Shown here: positions 15,262-24,844 of the stretch, in pieces
How positions within the stretch are numbered: position 1 is the first letter of the stretch
How the letters are laid out: every line of letters starts with the position of its first letter
Assembly (NCBI RefSeq): GCF_007997215.1
Contig: NZ_VORW01000001.1
Span: 496,001-560,000, forward strand
DNA from: Algoriphagus aquimarinus
Lineage (GTDB): Bacteria > Bacteroidota > Bacteroidia > Cytophagales > Cyclobacteriaceae
Direction of reading: 5' to 3'
Length of the DNA stretch: 64,000 bases
The notes under the pieces: model-generated
What the model was told of the DNA's origin: nothing
Databases searched by the model: none
The model's input: only the letters and a program-made list of their open reading frames with translations
Position numbers and translations under genes: made by a program

Positions 15262-18093
15262 TTAGCTATTTAATTCCATTTTAAGGAATTTTCCTGTGTA
15301 GCTTTTTGCCGTGGCAGCGACCTTTTCAGGTGTCCCTTGAACTACGATTGTTCCACCCTTATTTCCTCCTTCAGGCCCCAGGTCTACTATATGATCTGCC
15401 ATTTTGATCACATCCATATTATGTTCGATGATCAAAACAGTATTTCCTTTTGACACTAACCCATTTACCACTAGCATCAATAATTCTATATCTTGGAAAT
15501 GTAGTCCTGTAGTCGGTTCATCAAGAATATAGAAAGTCTTACCCGTATCTTTTTTAGAAAGTTCTGTTGCCAATTTGACACGCTGAGCTTCTCCACCAGA
15601 AAGAGTCGTAGCGTGCTGACCAAGAGTAATGTAACCCAAGCCTACGTCATTTAGCGTCTTTATCTTTCTGAGGATTTTTGGCAGTTTATCGAAGAATTCT
15701 ACTGCCTGTTCCACAGTCATATCAAGCACATCGGAAATCGATTTTCCTTTGTACCGGATCTCCAACGTCTCACGGTTATATCGTTTGCCTTTGCAGGTTT
15801 CACAAGGCACGTGTACGTCTGGCAAGAAATCCATCTCTATCAGTTTCATTCCGGCACCTTCGCAATCCTCACATCTTCCTCCTTTTACATTGAAAGAAAA
15901 ACGACCAGGTTTATAGCCTCTGATTTTGGCTTCTGGGAGTTCTGTGAAAAGTGTTCTGATATCTGAAAATACGCCTGTATACGTAGCTGGATTAGAACGT
16001 GGCGTTCTGCCAATCGGAGATTGATCCACTTCTATCACCTTGTCCAAATGTTCCAAACCGCTTACACTTTCGTAGGGCATTGGGTTTTTCTTGGAATGGT
16101 AGATTTCCTGATTCAAAATAGGGTAAAGCGTCTCATGGATCAGGGTACTTTTTCCAGATCCAGAAACTCCTGTAATACAAATTAGCGTCCCTAGAGGTAA
16201 TTTGAGATCAATATTCTTAAGATTATTCCCTGTTGCTCCTTTGATTAGTAGTTCTAATCCTTTCCCATCTCGTCGCTCTTTTGGAACTGGCAACCCTAGC
16301 TTTCCGGATAAATATCTGGCAGTGACCCCCTCTGTTTTCAATATCTCTTTTGGCGTACCATCAGCCACAATATGTCCACCATGACGCCCAGCTCCAGGCC
16401 CCATGTCTAGCAAATAATCTGAAGCTAACATCATGTCTTTGTCGTGCTCCACGACCAAAACTGAATTGCCAAGATCCCGCAAACTTTGAAGCGCATGAAT
16501 TAGCTTTTCGTTATCACGCTGATGTAGTCCAATGCTTGGCTCATCCAAAATATAAAGCACTCCAACAAGCTGAGTACCAATCTGAGTGGCAAGTCTAATC
16601 CGCTGAGCTTCACCTCCAGAAAGTGTCCTTAAGGGTCTATTGAGTGATAAATAATCCAATCCTATATCGAGTAGAAATCCGATTCTTTTCCGAATTTCTT
16701 TCAGCACTTCAGATGCAATGATATTTTGCTTTTCGGAGAGTCTACTTTCCAGCCCAACAAACCATTCTCCTAGCGAACGAATATCCATCAAAGCTAACTG
16801 CCCGATGTGTTTTTCATCGATTTTGATGTGGAGAGCTTCTTTCTTTAGGCGATAACCATCACATTCTGGGCAGGTTTGAATAATGGTAAATTCACTTATC
16901 CAATCCTGTATTTTATCAGAACTTCCTTCTTGGTACTTCTTGAGGAAATTAATAATCCCTTCAAAGGTCGTATGCCATTTTGTACCAGGATGCTTCACCG
17001 AATCAACAGCCACTTCAATTTTATCTCCATTAAGAAGGATCTCCACGACATTATCCGGAAGATCTTTGATCGGAGTACTCATGCTACACTTGTAGTGCTT
17101 TAGAATAGCTTCTATTTTCTTGAAAATCCAAATATCTCTATACTCACCCAATGGAGCGATTCCACCTCTAGTGATGCTAAGGTTTGGATCAGGAATGATG
17201 CTTTCTCGGGTGATTTCTTCCGTTACTCCTAAACCATTACAGGTTGGGCAAGCTCCATATGGGCTATTGAAAGAAAATGTATTCGGTGCTGGTTCGTCAT
17301 AAGACAAGCCAGTTTCTGGATCCATGAGATACTTGGAAAAGTGGTGAATTTCACCCTCTTCGTCCCGAATCATAAGGACTCCTTTCCCATGCTGCAAGGC
17401 AGACTTGAGAGATTGTGTAATGCGGAATCGATCGGATTCTTCAGCCACGATTCGATCGATAACAATCTCTATATCGTGGATTTTATATCGATCCACCTGC
17501 ATTTTGGGCACCATCTCCATCACTACCCCATCTACACGAACTTTTGAAAATCCCATTTTTCGGATTTGCTCAAAAAGCTCTCTGTAATGTCCTTTTCTGC
17601 CTTTTACTACTGGAGCAAGTACGTAAAGCTTTTGGTCCAAAAAATTAGTAAACAGCAAGTCGATGATCTGATCTTCAGTTTGTCTCACCATTTTGGATCC
17701 AGTGAGGTAAGAATAAGCGTCGCCAGCCCTAGCATAAAGTAAACGCATGAAATCGTAAATCTCCGTTACCGTGCCCACTGTAGAGCGAGGATTTTTGGAA
17801 GTGGTCTTTTGCTCTATCGCAATAACAGGAGAAAGCCCGTTGATCTTGTCCACATCTGGGCGCTCCATACCTCCGAGGAATGATCTGGCGTAAGCTGAAA
17901 ACGATTCCATATAGCGGCGCTGACCTTCGGCATAGATCGTGTCAAAAGCCAACGAACTTTTGCCACTACCACTCAGACCAGTTATTACCACAAGCTTATT
18001 GCGGGGAATTTTCAGGTCTAGGTTTTTAAGATTATGCTCTCGGGCTCCAAAAATCTCTATGTATTCTTCCTTTGCAGGAGTGACTTTACTCAT
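15262..18093 (-). CDS. uvrA: Excinuclease ABC subunit A
   Basis: A 943-residue protein, the normal length for UvrA. It has two ABC ATPase modules with Walker A motifs GLSGSGKSS (near the start) and GVSGSGKST (about 650), two LSGGEAQR signatures, and zinc-finger cysteine pairs CPTC / CPEC and CEDC / CETC. UvrA finds DNA damage with UvrB in nucleotide excision repair, in the cytoplasm. The start at 18093 ([11 protein letters not shown]) is preferred to a TTG at 18120 that would add nine residues inside the predicted leader. A -7 element lies 25 bases upstream. uvrB and uvrC are not here. Confidence 0.97.
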   Translation of the reverse strand: MSKVTPAKEEYIEIFGAREHNLKNLDLKIPRNKLVVITGLSGSGKSSLAFDTIYAEGQRRYMESFSAYARSFLGGMERPDVDKINGLSPVIAIEQKTTSKNPRSTVGTVTEIYDFMRLLYARAGDAYSYLTGSKMVRQTEDQIIDLLFTNFLDQKLYVLAPVVKGRKGHYRELFEQIRKMGFSKVRVDGVVMEMVPKMQVDRYKIHDIEIVIDRIVAEESDRFRITQSLKSALQHGKGVLMIRDEEGEIHHFSKYLMDPETGLSYDEPAPNTFSFNSPYGACPTCNGLGVTEEITRESIIPDPNLSITRGGIAPLGEYRDIWIFKKIEAILKHYKCSMSTPIKDLPDNVVEILLNGDKIEVAVDSVKHPGTKWHTTFEGIINFLKKYQEGSSDKIQDWISEFTIIQTCPECDGYRLKKEALHIKIDEKHIGQLALMDIRSLGEWFVGLESRLSEKQNIIASEVLKEIRKRIGFLLDIGLDYLSLNRPLRTLSGGEAQRIRLATQIGTQLVGVLYILDEPSIGLHQRDNEKLIHALQSLRDLGNSVLVVEHDKDMMLASDYLLDMGPGAGRHGGHIVADGTPKEILKTEGVTARYLSGKLGLPVPKERRDGKGLELLIKGATGNNLKNIDLKLPLGTLICITGVSGSGKSTLIHETLYPILNQEIYHSKKNPMPYESVSGLEHLDKVIEVDQSPIGRTPRSNPATYTGVFSDIRTLFTELPEAKIRGYKPGRFSFNVKGGRCEDCEGAGMKLIEMDFLPDVHVPCETCKGKRYNRETLEIRYKGKSISDVLDMTVEQAVEFFDKLPKILRKIKTLNDVGLGYITLGQHATTLSGGEAQRVKLATELSKKDTGKTFYILDEPTTGLHFQDIELLMLVVNGLVSKGNTVLIIEHNMDVIKMADHIVDLGPEGGNKGGTIVVQGTPEKVAATAKSYTGKFLKMELNS

Positions 18094-18117
18094 AAATCGG
18101 CAGGCAATTTTAAACGG

Positions 18118-18125
18118 CAAAGGTA
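18118..18125 (-). promoter_or_regulatory. Bacteroidota -7 element for uvrA
   Basis: Plus-strand CAAAGGTA reads TACCTTTG in the uvrA direction, an exact TAnnTTTG match. It lies 25 bases upstream of the ATG at 18093, leaving a leader of less than 20 bases. This supports the ATG at 18093 over the TTG at 18120. Confidence 0.55.
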
Positions 18126-18270
18126 CGGATTTTCAACCGCACCCGGTAGTAAACTTCAAAGAGTATAACCGAAGACCGTAAGATTGGTTCATTGATAGTT
18201 TACGAGTGGCAAATTGATCAATGTCACCTAGCGGAATTCCTATTTTAAAAAACTTCTTTACTTCGGAAAA

Positions 18271-18477
18271 CTAGGGCTTCAAAAACCAATGCACAAAGCC
18301 ACATTTGTCACAGACCAGATTCTGGGCGGATTTATTTGCCCAGTCCAGTTTGAAAAAAGTCATTCCCTTGGTGTTCATCAATGTTTCCCGCTCCCAAAAC
18401 TTATCATTTTTGCAGACAGTGCAGATAAGCTTGTTTCCAAGTATCATTCTTTCGGTTGCAATTAATTTACTTCCCAT
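18271..18477 (-). CDS. Small zinc-ribbon protein, unknown function
   Basis: A 68-residue protein starting at an ATG. Two CxxC pairs (CTVCKND near residue 19 and CDKCGFVHWF near residue 56) are spaced as in a zinc ribbon. There is no signal peptide. It follows the lytic transglycosylase gene by 21 bases on the same strand and may be co-transcribed. Conserved mini-proteins of this shape occur widely in bacteria without an assigned function; nucleic-acid or protein binding is possible but not shown. Confidence 0.7.
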   Translation of the reverse strand: MGSKLIATERMILGNKLICTVCKNDKFWERETLMNTKGMTFFKLDWANKSAQNLVCDKCGFVHWFLKP

Positions 18478-18498
18478 AGTTCAGTCCAGTTTTAGTAA

Positions 18499-19437
18499 TC
18501 ACTCAGGCAACATAATTTCATAGGTTTTACCTCGCTTTATGTTCAAATCTTTATCCCGAAGCCAAGGATTATAAAGCTTCAGATCTTTATAAGTACTTCC
18601 TTGCTGTTTGGCCCAATTGGCGAGATTTTTAATATCCGAATTTACCTTTATAAATTTGAAATTAGGGTTTTCATAGTAATCTGATTCTCTCAAATGAAAA
18701 CCAAATTCTCCTGGGTTTTCGAATATTACTTTAAATGCTAAAATCCGAAAAAGGTATCGACTAGTTTCATCATTGAGGTAGAGATCATAATAATTGAGGG
18801 CAAGCTGATCATCTTGTCTTCTGGCAAATCCCGACTGTCCCATATTATAACTGGCAGCCACTGCTGTCCAATCTCTGAATTTCGCATGTGCCTTATTGAG
18901 GTATTTTGCCGCTGCAAAAGTTGCCTTTTCTAAATGGTAACGCTCATCCACATCCTTTGAGATTTCCAGCCCATATTCTTTGCCTGTAGATTCTAATATC
19001 TGCCAAAACCCCTTTGCCCCAGCTGGAGAAGCTACATTCATAAGCCCTGATTCAGCCATTGCCAGGTATTTGAAATCATCTGGAACACCATTTTCCTTTA
19101 GCCATAACTCTATTTCAGGTAGAAATTTTGATGAGCGTTTCATCAGGAGGATCATATTAGATTGCCAATAGGCATTCACGTATATTTCCCGCTCAAGTCG
19201 CTCTTTTACATCTTCGATTTCCAAGGGTACTTTCTCACCTGCAAACGTCAATTCTTTAGGAATATCAAAAAGTCGCACGGTATCTCGAGACGGAATCGGC
19301 ATAGTTTCCAGCAACTGAATATCAGCAACTCCAGGCACTGTAGTGACTTCATCTGGGGTTCTCCAGATGGCATAGCTAGCCATCGCAAGGCAAAGCACTA
19401 TGAGGACGTAAAGAGATACTAGGTGAGATTTATTCAT
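18499..19437 (-). CDS. Membrane-anchored lytic transglycosylase (SLT domain) with LysM-like tail
   Basis: A 312-residue protein with an N-terminal hydrophobic anchor (LVSLYVLIVLCLAMASYAIW). The SLT lytic transglycosylase domain spans about residues 105-235. Its catalytic Glu is probably in AMAESGLMN, followed by GAKGFWQI and AASYNMGQSG, as in MltD/Slt proteins. The C-terminal 45 residues (FKFIKVNSDIKNLANWAKQQ onwards) look like a LysM peptidoglycan-binding module. It would cleave the MurNAc-GlcNAc bond of peptidoglycan in the periplasm. It is followed by the zinc-ribbon gene. Confidence 0.88.
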   Translation of the reverse strand: MNKSHLVSLYVLIVLCLAMASYAIWRTPDEVTTVPGVADIQLLETMPIPSRDTVRLFDIPKELTFAGEKVPLEIEDVKERLEREIYVNAYWQSNMILLMKRSSKFLPEIELWLKENGVPDDFKYLAMAESGLMNVASPAGAKGFWQILESTGKEYGLEISKDVDERYHLEKATFAAAKYLNKAHAKFRDWTAVAASYNMGQSGFARRQDDQLALNYYDLYLNDETSRYLFRILAFKVIFENPGEFGFHLRESDYYENPNFKFIKVNSDIKNLANWAKQQGSTYKDLKLYNPWLRDKDLNIKRGKTYEIMLPE

Positions 19438-19496
19438 TTAATAAAATTAAGTTTCTAAGAGCGACAAGCTACCATTGCTCCATAAAAGAGGTAGGA

Positions 19497-20219
19497 TTAG
19501 AAGTTTGGACTTAGTAGGTACTTGTTATAGAAGTCATCTATTACTTTCACTGCCTCGGTTGCATCTTCGACGACAGAGAATAATTCCAAATCTACTTCAT
19601 TGATATAATGATGACTAAGGAGTGATTTTCTAATCCAATCTACCAATCCTGACCAGTAATCCTTACCTACTAATACGATGGGAAACTTCCCGATTTTATT
19701 GGTTTGGATTAATGTCAATGCTTCAAAAAATTCATCCATTGTACCAAAACCACCCGGAAGTACCACAAATCCTTGAGAATATTTGATAAACATCACTTTG
19801 CGTACAAAGAAGTAATCAAAGGTCATCAGCTTATCTCGATCAATGTAAATATTATCAAATTGCTCAAAGGGTAATACGATATTCAATCCTACAGATTTTC
19901 CTCCTTCAGAATGAGCTCCTTTGTTACCGGCTTCCATGATACCAGGACCTCCACCAGTGATCACTCCATAGCCATGGCGGACAAGTTTTGCAGCAATATC
20001 CTCGGCCATTTTATAGTGATGATGATCTCTAGGAGTACGTGCAGAACCGAAAACTGATACACAGGGGCCTATTTTAGCCAGCTTTTCGAATCCTTCTACA
20101 AATTCTGACATGACCTTAAAAATCACCCAGGAATCGGCACTTTTGATTTCACTCCAATCTCGCTCTTTGAAAGCTAACCGGATTTTATCTTCTGCATTTG
20201 TATTTTCTAAATTGCTCAT
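19497..20219 (-). CDS. LOG-family protein (cytokinin riboside 5'-monophosphate phosphoribohydrolase-like)
   Basis: A 240-residue Rossmann-fold protein with the LOG family signature PGGFGTMDEFFEAL, a GGGPGIMEAGNKGA phosphate loop and SVFGSARTPRD near the N-terminus. Plant and bacterial homologues release adenine-type bases from nucleoside 5'-monophosphates. The bacterial role is probably nucleotide salvage or housekeeping rather than hormone signalling (inference). The ATG at 20219 (MSNLENTNAEDK) is preceded by an AGGA-like sequence and fits homologue lengths; an ATG at 20285 is an alternative start. Confidence 0.85.
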   Translation of the reverse strand: MSNLENTNAEDKIRLAFKERDWSEIKSADSWVIFKVMSEFVEGFEKLAKIGPCVSVFGSARTPRDHHHYKMAEDIAAKLVRHGYGVITGGGPGIMEAGNKGAHSEGGKSVGLNIVLPFEQFDNIYIDRDKLMTFDYFFVRKVMFIKYSQGFVVLPGGFGTMDEFFEALTLIQTNKIGKFPIVLVGKDYWSGLVDWIRKSLLSHHYINEVDLELFSVVEDATEAVKVIDDFYNKYLLSPNF

Positions 20220-20361
20220 ATCCTGTTTTTTATTAAAGAAAACGATCTCTTCGCTGAAATGGACGCTGTATTGATCACTATTCATCTTGAATACTGGTAA
20301 ACAGCTGACTTTCAATATAAAAAAATACTAGCATTAGAGAATCAATCCACAAAGTCTGGTG

Positions 20362-20369
20362 TAGTTTTG
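20362..20369 (+). promoter_or_regulatory. Bacteroidota -7 element for the YkgJ-type gene
   Basis: TAGTTTTG matches TAnnTTTG exactly, 22 bases before the ATG at 20392. No clear -33 element was seen. Confidence 0.45.
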
Positions 20370-20391
20370 CGCACTATTTGAAAAATAAGAG

Positions 20392-20991
20392 ATGAATCTC
20401 GCAGAAAAATCTCAAGCTACGCTGGACGTGTTCGGTGAGCTCGAGTCAGAAACAAAGCAATTTGTATCTGAGAGTGGATTAAGCTGTGTATCTGGATGTG
20501 GTTTTTGCTGCGCAAATCCAAAAGTACCGGCTTCCCCGTTAGAATTTCTTCCATTGGCCTTTGACCTCTATGATAAGGGATTGGCCGAATCAACCTTGGC
20601 ATCGTTAGAAAGTAAGGATGAAGGAGACAGCTGCATCATGTACAAAGCACAGTCGGAAGATGGCAAGAAGGGATTTTGTGGAAACCATACCAAAAGAGGG
20701 ATGATCTGCCGTTTGTTTGCTGCCTCGGCGCGAAGAACCAAATATGGCAAAAAAGACCTCATTATCTGCAAAGTTTTAAAGGAGGAGAAGCCAAAGGAAT
20801 TTTTAAATACCAGCCAAAGAATAAACAAAGACATGGATATTCCGCTTGCAACGGCTTTCTATTCACGTTTGGATGAAATTGACCAATCCCTCTGCCAACA
20901 ATTTACTATAAATGAGGCGATTGCTTTTGCGTTGGAATTAGTTTTGAGATATAAGTTCTACGAAGAGCAAGAAGTTGATGTGATCGCATAA
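20392..20991 (+). CDS. YkgJ-family cysteine-cluster protein
   Basis: A 199-residue cytoplasmic protein with the cysteine pattern of the YkgJ / zinc- or iron-chelating family: CVSGCGFCCANP near residue 31, then SCIMY, GFCGNH and MICRLF. The eight or so conserved cysteines probably bind a metal or an Fe-S cluster; this is family inference. Function is undefined. It lies 70 bases upstream of the three-gene overlap cluster and may or may not be transcribed with it. Confidence 0.8.
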   Translation: MNLAEKSQATLDVFGELESETKQFVSESGLSCVSGCGFCCANPKVPASPLEFLPLAFDLYDKGLAESTLASLESKDEGDSCIMYKAQSEDGKKGFCGNHTKRGMICRLFAASARRTKYGKKDLIICKVLKEEKPKEFLNTSQRINKDMDIPLATAFYSRLDEIDQSLCQQFTINEAIAFALELVLRYKFYEEQEVDVIA

Positions 20992-21061
20992 TTTTTTTGC
21001 TCCTGCCAATTGAAGTATATTGTGGCATATTACAAGGTAAACGTCTCACAAGTTTTTAATT

Positions 21062-21427
21062 ATGCTAAAAATCGGAGAAATAATACAGACTGTCAAAGGG
21101 ATAGTAGAGACCAAAATAGATATGGTCAAACTGGACATTCAGGATCAAATATCAGGGATCCTATCTCGTCTGGTTATTTTAATTTTGATGGGAGGGAGTC
21201 TTCTCTTGGTCCTTTTGTTTTTGAGTTTATCTCTCGCCTTTTTCCTAAGTCAGTATTTCGCATCCCCGCATATGGGGTTTCTGCTTGTAGGGTTATTATA
21301 TCTTTTAATCTTATTAATTCTATACCTAATACGAGATAATGATTCTACCCAGGATCAAATGCAGAAAGGTCTAAAGGCTTTTATATTCAGGGCAAGAATT
21401 TTCAAAAAACGTCGAGAAAATGAGTAA
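21062..21427 (+). CDS. Holin-superfamily-like membrane protein (YqjE/ACT_holin type)
   Basis: A 121-residue protein with an amphipathic N-terminal helix (about 1-35), two adjacent transmembrane segments (about 36-62 and 70-92) and a basic tail (ARIFKKRREN). This architecture matches the 'phage holin family' proteins found in many bacterial chromosomes, which are not phage-borne. It may be a membrane-organising protein; no enzyme motif is visible. Its end overlaps the next gene by 8 bases (21420-21427), suggesting coupled translation. Confidence 0.7.
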   Translation: MLKIGEIIQTVKGIVETKIDMVKLDIQDQISGILSRLVILILMGGSLLLVLLFLSLSLAFFLSQYFASPHMGFLLVGLLYLLILLILYLIRDNDSTQDQMQKGLKAFIFRARIFKKRRENE

Positions 21428-21806
21428 GGACTTGGGAAAAAAAGAAGAAGAGCTAGAGCAGACATTGGCTAGACAGCTTGAGCTTTTTAAGGCAGAATCT
21501 GAAGACTGGTTAAAAATCGGTGGAGTAGTTATAGTCGGCGGATTGATCGCATTAGCTATAGTTAAAACTCGTGGTAAACGCAAAGATCGAAAAACTGAAG
21601 AAGCACTTGCAGTTCTCGAAAGAGAGGGATTACTTACCAAAGATATTGAGAAGAAACTAACTGAAAGGAGTTCCCACTCCACTTTTTGGCCAAGCATAGG
21701 TCAGCGTTTATTGATTCTAGGTCTTGCTTTTGCCAAGGAGAAGTTTCTTCCGAATTTATTTACTGCCGAGACAGAAGATGCTAAGGTCGAAGAAGAGGGT
21801 TACTAA
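21420..21806 (+). CDS. Small membrane protein with coiled N-terminus, unknown function
   Basis: A 128-residue protein. The first 30 residues are charged and likely helical, and one transmembrane segment follows (IGGVVIVGGLIALAIV, about 33-48). A basic stretch (KTRGKRKDRKTEE) and an acidic C-terminus come after. It overlaps the upstream holin-like gene by 8 bases and the downstream lipid-synthase gene by 29 bases, so all three are likely translated together. I recognise no family; a role at the membrane with its neighbours is inference. Confidence 0.65.
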   Translation: MSKDLGKKEEELEQTLARQLELFKAESEDWLKIGGVVIVGGLIALAIVKTRGKRKDRKTEEALAVLEREGLLTKDIEKKLTERSSHSTFWPSIGQRLLILGLAFAKEKFLPNLFTAETEDAKVEEEGY

Positions 21807-22557
21807 AATTTTAAAGGATTTTCACAAAACTGGCAGGAAAGGATTGGCTTGGTTAGTTGATCCTGATAAGTTTAAAAATGCAGCTCTTTTCGAGGAAGAA
21901 TATGCTTGGGTTAAGGGTTCTGATTTAGATTTAATTTTTGTGGGCGGCAGTCAACTTAGTCGAGATAATTTTAGAGAGGTAGTTATCTCACTTAAGAGCA
22001 TTGCTGGAGAAATTCCAGTTGTTATTTTTCCTGGTTCTCAGATGCAACTAGCAGAAGAAGCAGATGCTATATTATTCCTTTCACTGATATCAGGCAGAAA
22101 TCCGGAATACCTTATCGGCCATCAAGTACTTGCTGCTCCGATTGTGAGAAAAATGAAATTGGAAACCCTTGCTACAGCATACATGCTGGTGAATGAAGGC
22201 GAAATAACCAGTGTGCAATATGTAAGTCAAACACTTCCTTTGCCAAATTCCAAACCGAATCTTGCAAAAGCCACAGCCCTAGCCGGGCTTTATCTGGGAA
22301 TGAAATTTTTCTATTTGGATGCAGGAAGTGGCTCAAAAAATCCCGTGTCAGCTGAGGTGATCGCTTCTGTGAAATCTGCGACGAATAACCCAATCATTGT
22401 AGGTGGCGGTCTCAATTCGTTGGCAAAAGTAAAGACTGCCTATGAAAGTGGCGCAGATTTACTTGTTATCGGTAATGCCATAGAAAAAGACCCAAGCTTT
22501 TTGGCCCAGGTCTTAGAATATAAAATGCTATTGAATATATCCTTAAACGTTAATTAA
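21778..22557 (+). CDS. Geranylgeranylglyceryl/heptaprenylglyceryl phosphate synthase (GGGPS)
   Basis: A 259-residue TIM-barrel protein. Key segments are LAWLVDPDK near residue 23, DLIFVGGSQLS, YLDAGSGSKNPVS and the phosphate-binding PIIVGGGLNS. GGGPS joins an isoprenyl diphosphate to sn-glycerol-1-phosphate to make an ether lipid precursor; it is typical of archaea but known in Bacteroidota (geranylgeranyl type) and Firmicutes (PcrB). The ATG at 21778 gives the usual length; an upstream TTG at 21724 would extend deep into the previous gene. The end overlaps the convergent AraC gene by 15 bases. Confidence 0.88.
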   Translation: MLRSKKRVTKILKDFHKTGRKGLAWLVDPDKFKNAALFEEEYAWVKGSDLDLIFVGGSQLSRDNFREVVISLKSIAGEIPVVIFPGSQMQLAEEADAILFLSLISGRNPEYLIGHQVLAAPIVRKMKLETLATAYMLVNEGEITSVQYVSQTLPLPNSKPNLAKATALAGLYLGMKFFYLDAGSGSKNPVSAEVIASVKSATNNPIIVGGGLNSLAKVKTAYESGADLLVIGNAIEKDPSFLAQVLEYKMLLNISLNVN

Positions 22558-23469
22558 GGATTCTCTTCTCCTCATTTTTCCAGCAGGAACTCCATACATC
22601 ATCTTGAATCTACGGCAGAAATAAGCAGTGTCTTTATAGCCTACTTCCTTGCCTATGTCTCTAATAGATTTCTTGGTAGTTCTTAACAGCTCTACTGCAG
22701 CTTCCATGCGCTGGTATTCTATGTAATCTTGAGGATTAATTCCCGTCAGCATTTTGAAATACTGTCCTACATAATCTTCAGACACATTTGCAACCTTGGC
22801 AAGAACCTTATTGGATAAATCACCACCAAGGTTCGACTTGATGTAATTGAACAAATCAATTAGGCGCGGATCCTTGAAATAGGTCGCATTGGTAGAAAGC
22901 TCTTCCAAGAATAATCTGTTCTTCAGAATATGACGAAGGAGTTCGATTACTAGTAATTCTGAGTGGGATTTCAATGCTCTTTCTTTTCCCACATTGCTCA
23001 CTTCTACTTCTTTCATTAGATCCTCCATAATCGTAGCCAAACGATCATTGAATCGAATGATAAATGGTGGAATATCTAGTGAATTAAAAAAGTTAACAAC
23101 ATCAAATACTTTGGACTCAAACCCTACAATAGAAATACAATCATCTTCAGTGCTCTTGATTTCTCTGAAGCTTAAACTCTGAAGGTATTTTTTCTTGTTT
23201 TCCTGAAATTGTTCTTTTGAAATTTCCCCCTTTTTTGCACCACCGCCAATGGTTAATTTTGTTTTTTGGTCAGCAGGCAGGAAAAGCACCTCCCCCTCAT
23301 TTAGTAGTTCCTGATCTTCTCCAAATTTTAAAGTCCCATGATGAAGAAGAATCAGAGTATTATCAGATTCCGTATAATCAATAACCGAGATTGGTTTTTC
23401 TACTCGGAAATTATTTCCTCGTATAAACCGAACATTGACTGATTCTATAACCTTGTTGTAATATTCCAT
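22543..23469 (-). CDS. AraC-family transcriptional regulator
   Basis: A 308-residue regulator. Residues 1-130 form a beta-rich, cupin-like sensing region, and a helical linker follows. The C-terminal AraC domain (about 205-300) has both helix-turn-helix units: NKVLAKVANVSEDYVGQYFK and SIRDIGKEVGYKDTAYFCRRFK. The last residues (MYGVPAGKMRRR) match the family end. The ligand and targets are unknown. Its 3' end overlaps the GGGPS gene tail to tail by 15 bases. Confidence 0.9.
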   Translation of the reverse strand: MEYYNKVIESVNVRFIRGNNFRVEKPISVIDYTESDNTLILLHHGTLKFGEDQELLNEGEVLFLPADQKTKLTIGGGAKKGEISKEQFQENKKKYLQSLSFREIKSTEDDCISIVGFESKVFDVVNFFNSLDIPPFIIRFNDRLATIMEDLMKEVEVSNVGKERALKSHSELLVIELLRHILKNRLFLEELSTNATYFKDPRLIDLFNYIKSNLGGDLSNKVLAKVANVSEDYVGQYFKMLTGINPQDYIEYQRMEAAVELLRTTKKSIRDIGKEVGYKDTAYFCRRFKMMYGVPAGKMRRRESLINV

Positions 23470-23546
23470 GAATAAGTAGCATAAAAATAGAGCCGTAAAA
23501 ATATAATTTTTCTAACGAAAAATCATGGATTTTCTATAGAAGGTGT

Positions 23547-23593
23547 TAAAAAAATAGAAAAGGGTATAGTTTTATTTAACTATATCCTTTTCT
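23547..23593 (-). terminator. Terminator of the acyl-CoA dehydrogenase gene
   Basis: A 16-bp stem with one G-T pair (23556-23571 with 23578-23593) and a 6-base loop is followed in the minus direction by a T-run read from 23547-23554. Confidence 0.88.
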
Positions 23594-23607
23594 CAACAAA
23601 ATAGTTA

Positions 23608-24747
23608 CTATCGGAGGATGCCTCTAGATATGACTATTTTCTGAATCTCCGAAGTTCCCTCATATATCTGAGTAATTTTGGCGTCTCTCATCAGGCGTTC
23701 TACGTGGTATTCTCTTACATATCCGTAGCCACCATGAATTTGTACTGCTTCAATACTTACATCCATTGCCACTTGAGAAGCATATAATTTTGCCATAGCG
23801 GATGCAAGTGAATAATCCTCCCCTTGATCTTTCAGCCATGCAGCTTTGTAGACCAATAGTCTCGCTGCTTCAATGGTAGTAGCCATGTCTGCCAGTTTGA
23901 ACTGAATAGCCTGATGTTGGCTGATTGGCTTGCCAAAAGTTTTACGTTCTTTGGAATAAGCTAATGCAAATTCATAAGCTCCGGCGGCTATGCCAAGCGC
24001 TTGCGCAGCAATCCCGATTCTACCGCCATTTAAAGTCTCCATGGCATATTTGAAACCAAAACCTTCCTCTCCAATTCTATTCTCTTTTGGCACTCTTACA
24101 TCTGTAAACATGAGCGAGGTAGTGTCAGAGGCTCTGATACCCAGCTTATCTTCTTTGTGGCCAGACGTAAAGCCTTCCCATCCTTTTTCCACTATAAAAA
24201 CAGAGATTCCTTTATGCCCTTTGCTGTTGTCTGTTTGGGCAAATACAAGGTAAGTGTCAGCTTTTGAACCATTGGTAATCCAATTTTTTGTGCCGTTCAA
24301 TACGTAATGATCTCCGTCAAGGATGGCTTCGGTTTTTTGTGAAGTTGCGTCAGAACCTGCTTCTGGTTCAGATAGCGCAAAAGCACCAAGCTTCTGTCCC
24401 GAGGCCAATGGTTTAAGGTATTTCTCTTTTTGGGCTTCTGAGGCATATTTTTCCATTCCCCAGCATACGAGTGAATTGTTCACAGACATGGCTACTGAAG
24501 CCGAGGCATCTATCTTGGACAATTCCTCCATCGCTATGACATAAGAGACCGTGTCCATCCCACCACCATTGTATTTAGGATCAATCATCATTCCCATGAA
24601 GCCGAGTTCTCCCATTTTTTTAATCTCTTCAGCCGGAAATCTCGACTCAATATCTCGCTGTATTACTCCTGGAAGTAGCTCATTTTTCGCAAAATCTCTC
24701 GCCGCCTCTTGCACTGCGCGATGCTCTTCTGTTAGTTCAAAATGCAT
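23608..24747 (-). CDS. Acyl-CoA dehydrogenase
   Basis: A 379-residue flavoprotein of normal length for the family. The FAD- and substrate-binding blocks GAFALSEPEAGSDA and NGTKNWITNGS lie in the middle domain. The C-terminal helical domain has GRIGIAAQALGIAAGAYE and QIHGGYGYVREYHVERLMRDA, the latter beside the expected catalytic Glu in QIYEGTSEIQ. It oxidises an acyl-CoA to the 2-enoyl-CoA in beta-oxidation or branched amino acid breakdown; chain-length preference cannot be read reliably. The ATG at 24747 (MHFELTEEHRAVQ) is the family start. The terminator at 23547-23593 closes the unit. Confidence 0.95.
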   Translation of the reverse strand: MHFELTEEHRAVQEAARDFAKNELLPGVIQRDIESRFPAEEIKKMGELGFMGMMIDPKYNGGGMDTVSYVIAMEELSKIDASASVAMSVNNSLVCWGMEKYASEAQKEKYLKPLASGQKLGAFALSEPEAGSDATSQKTEAILDGDHYVLNGTKNWITNGSKADTYLVFAQTDNSKGHKGISVFIVEKGWEGFTSGHKEDKLGIRASDTTSLMFTDVRVPKENRIGEEGFGFKYAMETLNGGRIGIAAQALGIAAGAYEFALAYSKERKTFGKPISQHQAIQFKLADMATTIEAARLLVYKAAWLKDQGEDYSLASAMAKLYASQVAMDVSIEAVQIHGGYGYVREYHVERLMRDAKITQIYEGTSEIQKIVISRGILR

Positions 24748-24790
24748 AATATTCTCATTGGGTTTAGCTATCTGCAAGGAATATATGGCA

Positions 24791-24823
24791 AAAAAAGAAG
24801 AGGGACAACGCTTGCCCCTCTTC
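24791..24823 (-). terminator. Terminator closing the panC-panD operon
   Basis: An 8-bp stem (24797-24804 with 24816-24823) is followed in the minus direction by six T residues (A-run 24791-24796). It is 21 bases past the stop of the zinc metallopeptidase gene. Confidence 0.82.
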
Positions 24824-24844
24824 CAAAATGTTATTTGATCTGGA

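Noticed and set aside
21062-21427. Prophage suggested by a holin-like gene
   Set aside because: No other phage gene is nearby; chromosomal proteins of this fold are common and the gene is tied to lipid-synthesis neighbours.
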